Source of the DNA: an uncultured Prevotella sp.
Lineage (GTDB): Bacteria > Bacteroidota > Bacteroidia > Bacteroidales > Bacteroidaceae
Direction: 5' to 3'
Length of the DNA stretch: 64,000 nucleotides
NCBI GenBank assembly: GCA_937907705.1
Contig: CALCVP010000067.1
Location: 1 to 64,000, forward strand
How positions within the stretch are numbered: the stretch's first letter is position 1; each line of letters opens with the position of its first letter. The translations under genes were made by a program, and so were the position numbers. Under the pieces are notes generated by a model, which was not told the DNA's origin, searched no databases, and saw only the letters and a program-made list of their open reading frames with translations. This document shows positions 63,599-64,000 of this stretch, piece after piece.

Positions 63599-64000
63599 CT
63601 ATTTGACGATGGGGCGTCCAAGGGCGCCATACACTACTTTTGCTACCAAAGGCTTGCTGGCTTCGGGCGTAAGTCCGTGGCCCAAGCGCCCGCAGATGTA
63701 AGGCACTTCAAGACCTTTGATACAATAGTGTGTGATATCGGCAACCAGTTCCACGTCATCAATGTCAAACTCACCATCCGCTTTGCCGTCTGCATATACC
63801 TTTCGAAAGAGTTCAATTTCATCTTCATCAAAGTTCTTGCGCACCTTTTCTACCATCCAAATGTTACGAAAGAAAGCTGCTCTGAGGTTGCCATTGCGCA
63901 TAACAGTTTCTTTAATCATGCTAAGATGCGTGTAGATAAGTTCAATGATTTTATCTTGAGGCCTTATTTTGCGTGCAGCCACCTCATCCAATTTGTCTGA
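63599..64000 (-). CDS. TetR/AcrR-family regulator, C-terminal part (cut by window end)
   Basis: The reading frame runs off the right edge; the visible 133 residues are the all-helical ligand-binding and dimerisation half of a TetR-type repressor. The part seen includes IIELIYTHLSMIKETVMRNGNLRAAFFRNIWMVEKV and YCIKGLEVPYICGRLGHGLTPEASKPLVAKVVYGALG. The N-terminal helix-turn-helix lies outside the window. It precedes fabG by 62 bp on the same strand and may regulate it; evidence for that is position only. Confidence 0.75.
   Translation of the reverse strand, partial: SDKLDEVAARKIRPQDKIIELIYTHLSMIKETVMRNGNLRAAFFRNIWMVEKVRKNFDEDEIELFRKVYADGKADGEFDIDDVELVADITHYCIKGLEVPYICGRLGHGLTPEASKPLVAKVVYGALGRPIVK

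Overview
The window is a moderately AT-rich chromosomal segment of a Bacteroidales bacterium, most likely Prevotella or a close relative. Evidence: two SusC/SusD pairs, a one-protein hybrid two-component regulator, many lipoproteins with SC lipoboxes, promoters of the Bacteroidetes type (TAnnTTTG with an upstream TTTG or TTG about 19-21 bp away), and the gene order parA-parB-DUF5683-lytic transglycosylase-RelA/SpoT divergent from surE-lpxB. No rRNA, tRNA, CRISPR array, phage or insertion sequence was recognised.

Layout. 1-2295: a palindrome-rich non-coding stretch, a GNAT acetyltransferase and an AraC-type regulator. 2537-8415 (minus strand): enolase, then a four-gene envelope cluster (small lipoprotein, frameshifted beta-propeller lipoprotein, PEGA-like protein, large lipoprotein), headed by a strongly structured candidate RNA. 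8986-15773 (minus): NhaD antiporter, a SASA-type carbohydrate esterase and a hybrid two-component sensor, divergent from SusC/SusD (16238-21581); together these form a small polysaccharide utilisation locus. 22240-26798: an iron or siderophore uptake operon (TonB receptor, DUF4374 lipoprotein, PepSY membrane protein) in which the first two genes carry one nonsense and two frameshift lesions. 27358-32617: L-rhamnose catabolism (kinase, isomerase, transporter, and an oppositely oriented aldolase).

32890-43279: housekeeping genes, including a carboxynorspermidine synthase-like dehydrogenase, RecA, an SprT-like protein, TrmO, AlaS, a small HTH protein, a lipoprotein and a YfcE-type phosphodiesterase. 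43395-45913 (minus): flavoprotein, LpxB, SurE. 46276-52584 (plus): ParA, ParB, DUF5683, MltD-like transglycosylase, RelA/SpoT. 52766-60964: a secreted pectinesterase, then a second SusC/SusD pair followed by two small exported proteins. 61202-64000: histidine phosphatase, RluA-family pseudouridine synthase, FabG and a truncated TetR regulator.

The metabolic theme is pectin and rhamnose: pectinesterase, a candidate de-acetylating esterase with its SusC/D system, and the rhamnose pathway could together process rhamnogalacturonan-like material, but no lyase or glycosidase is present here. The most unusual non-coding features are the bistable structured RNA at about 8234-8415, an 11-bp periodic array at 6657-6733, three intergenic arrays with a 22-bp period (two sharing one consensus), and a dispersed CAGGTGTTC motif.
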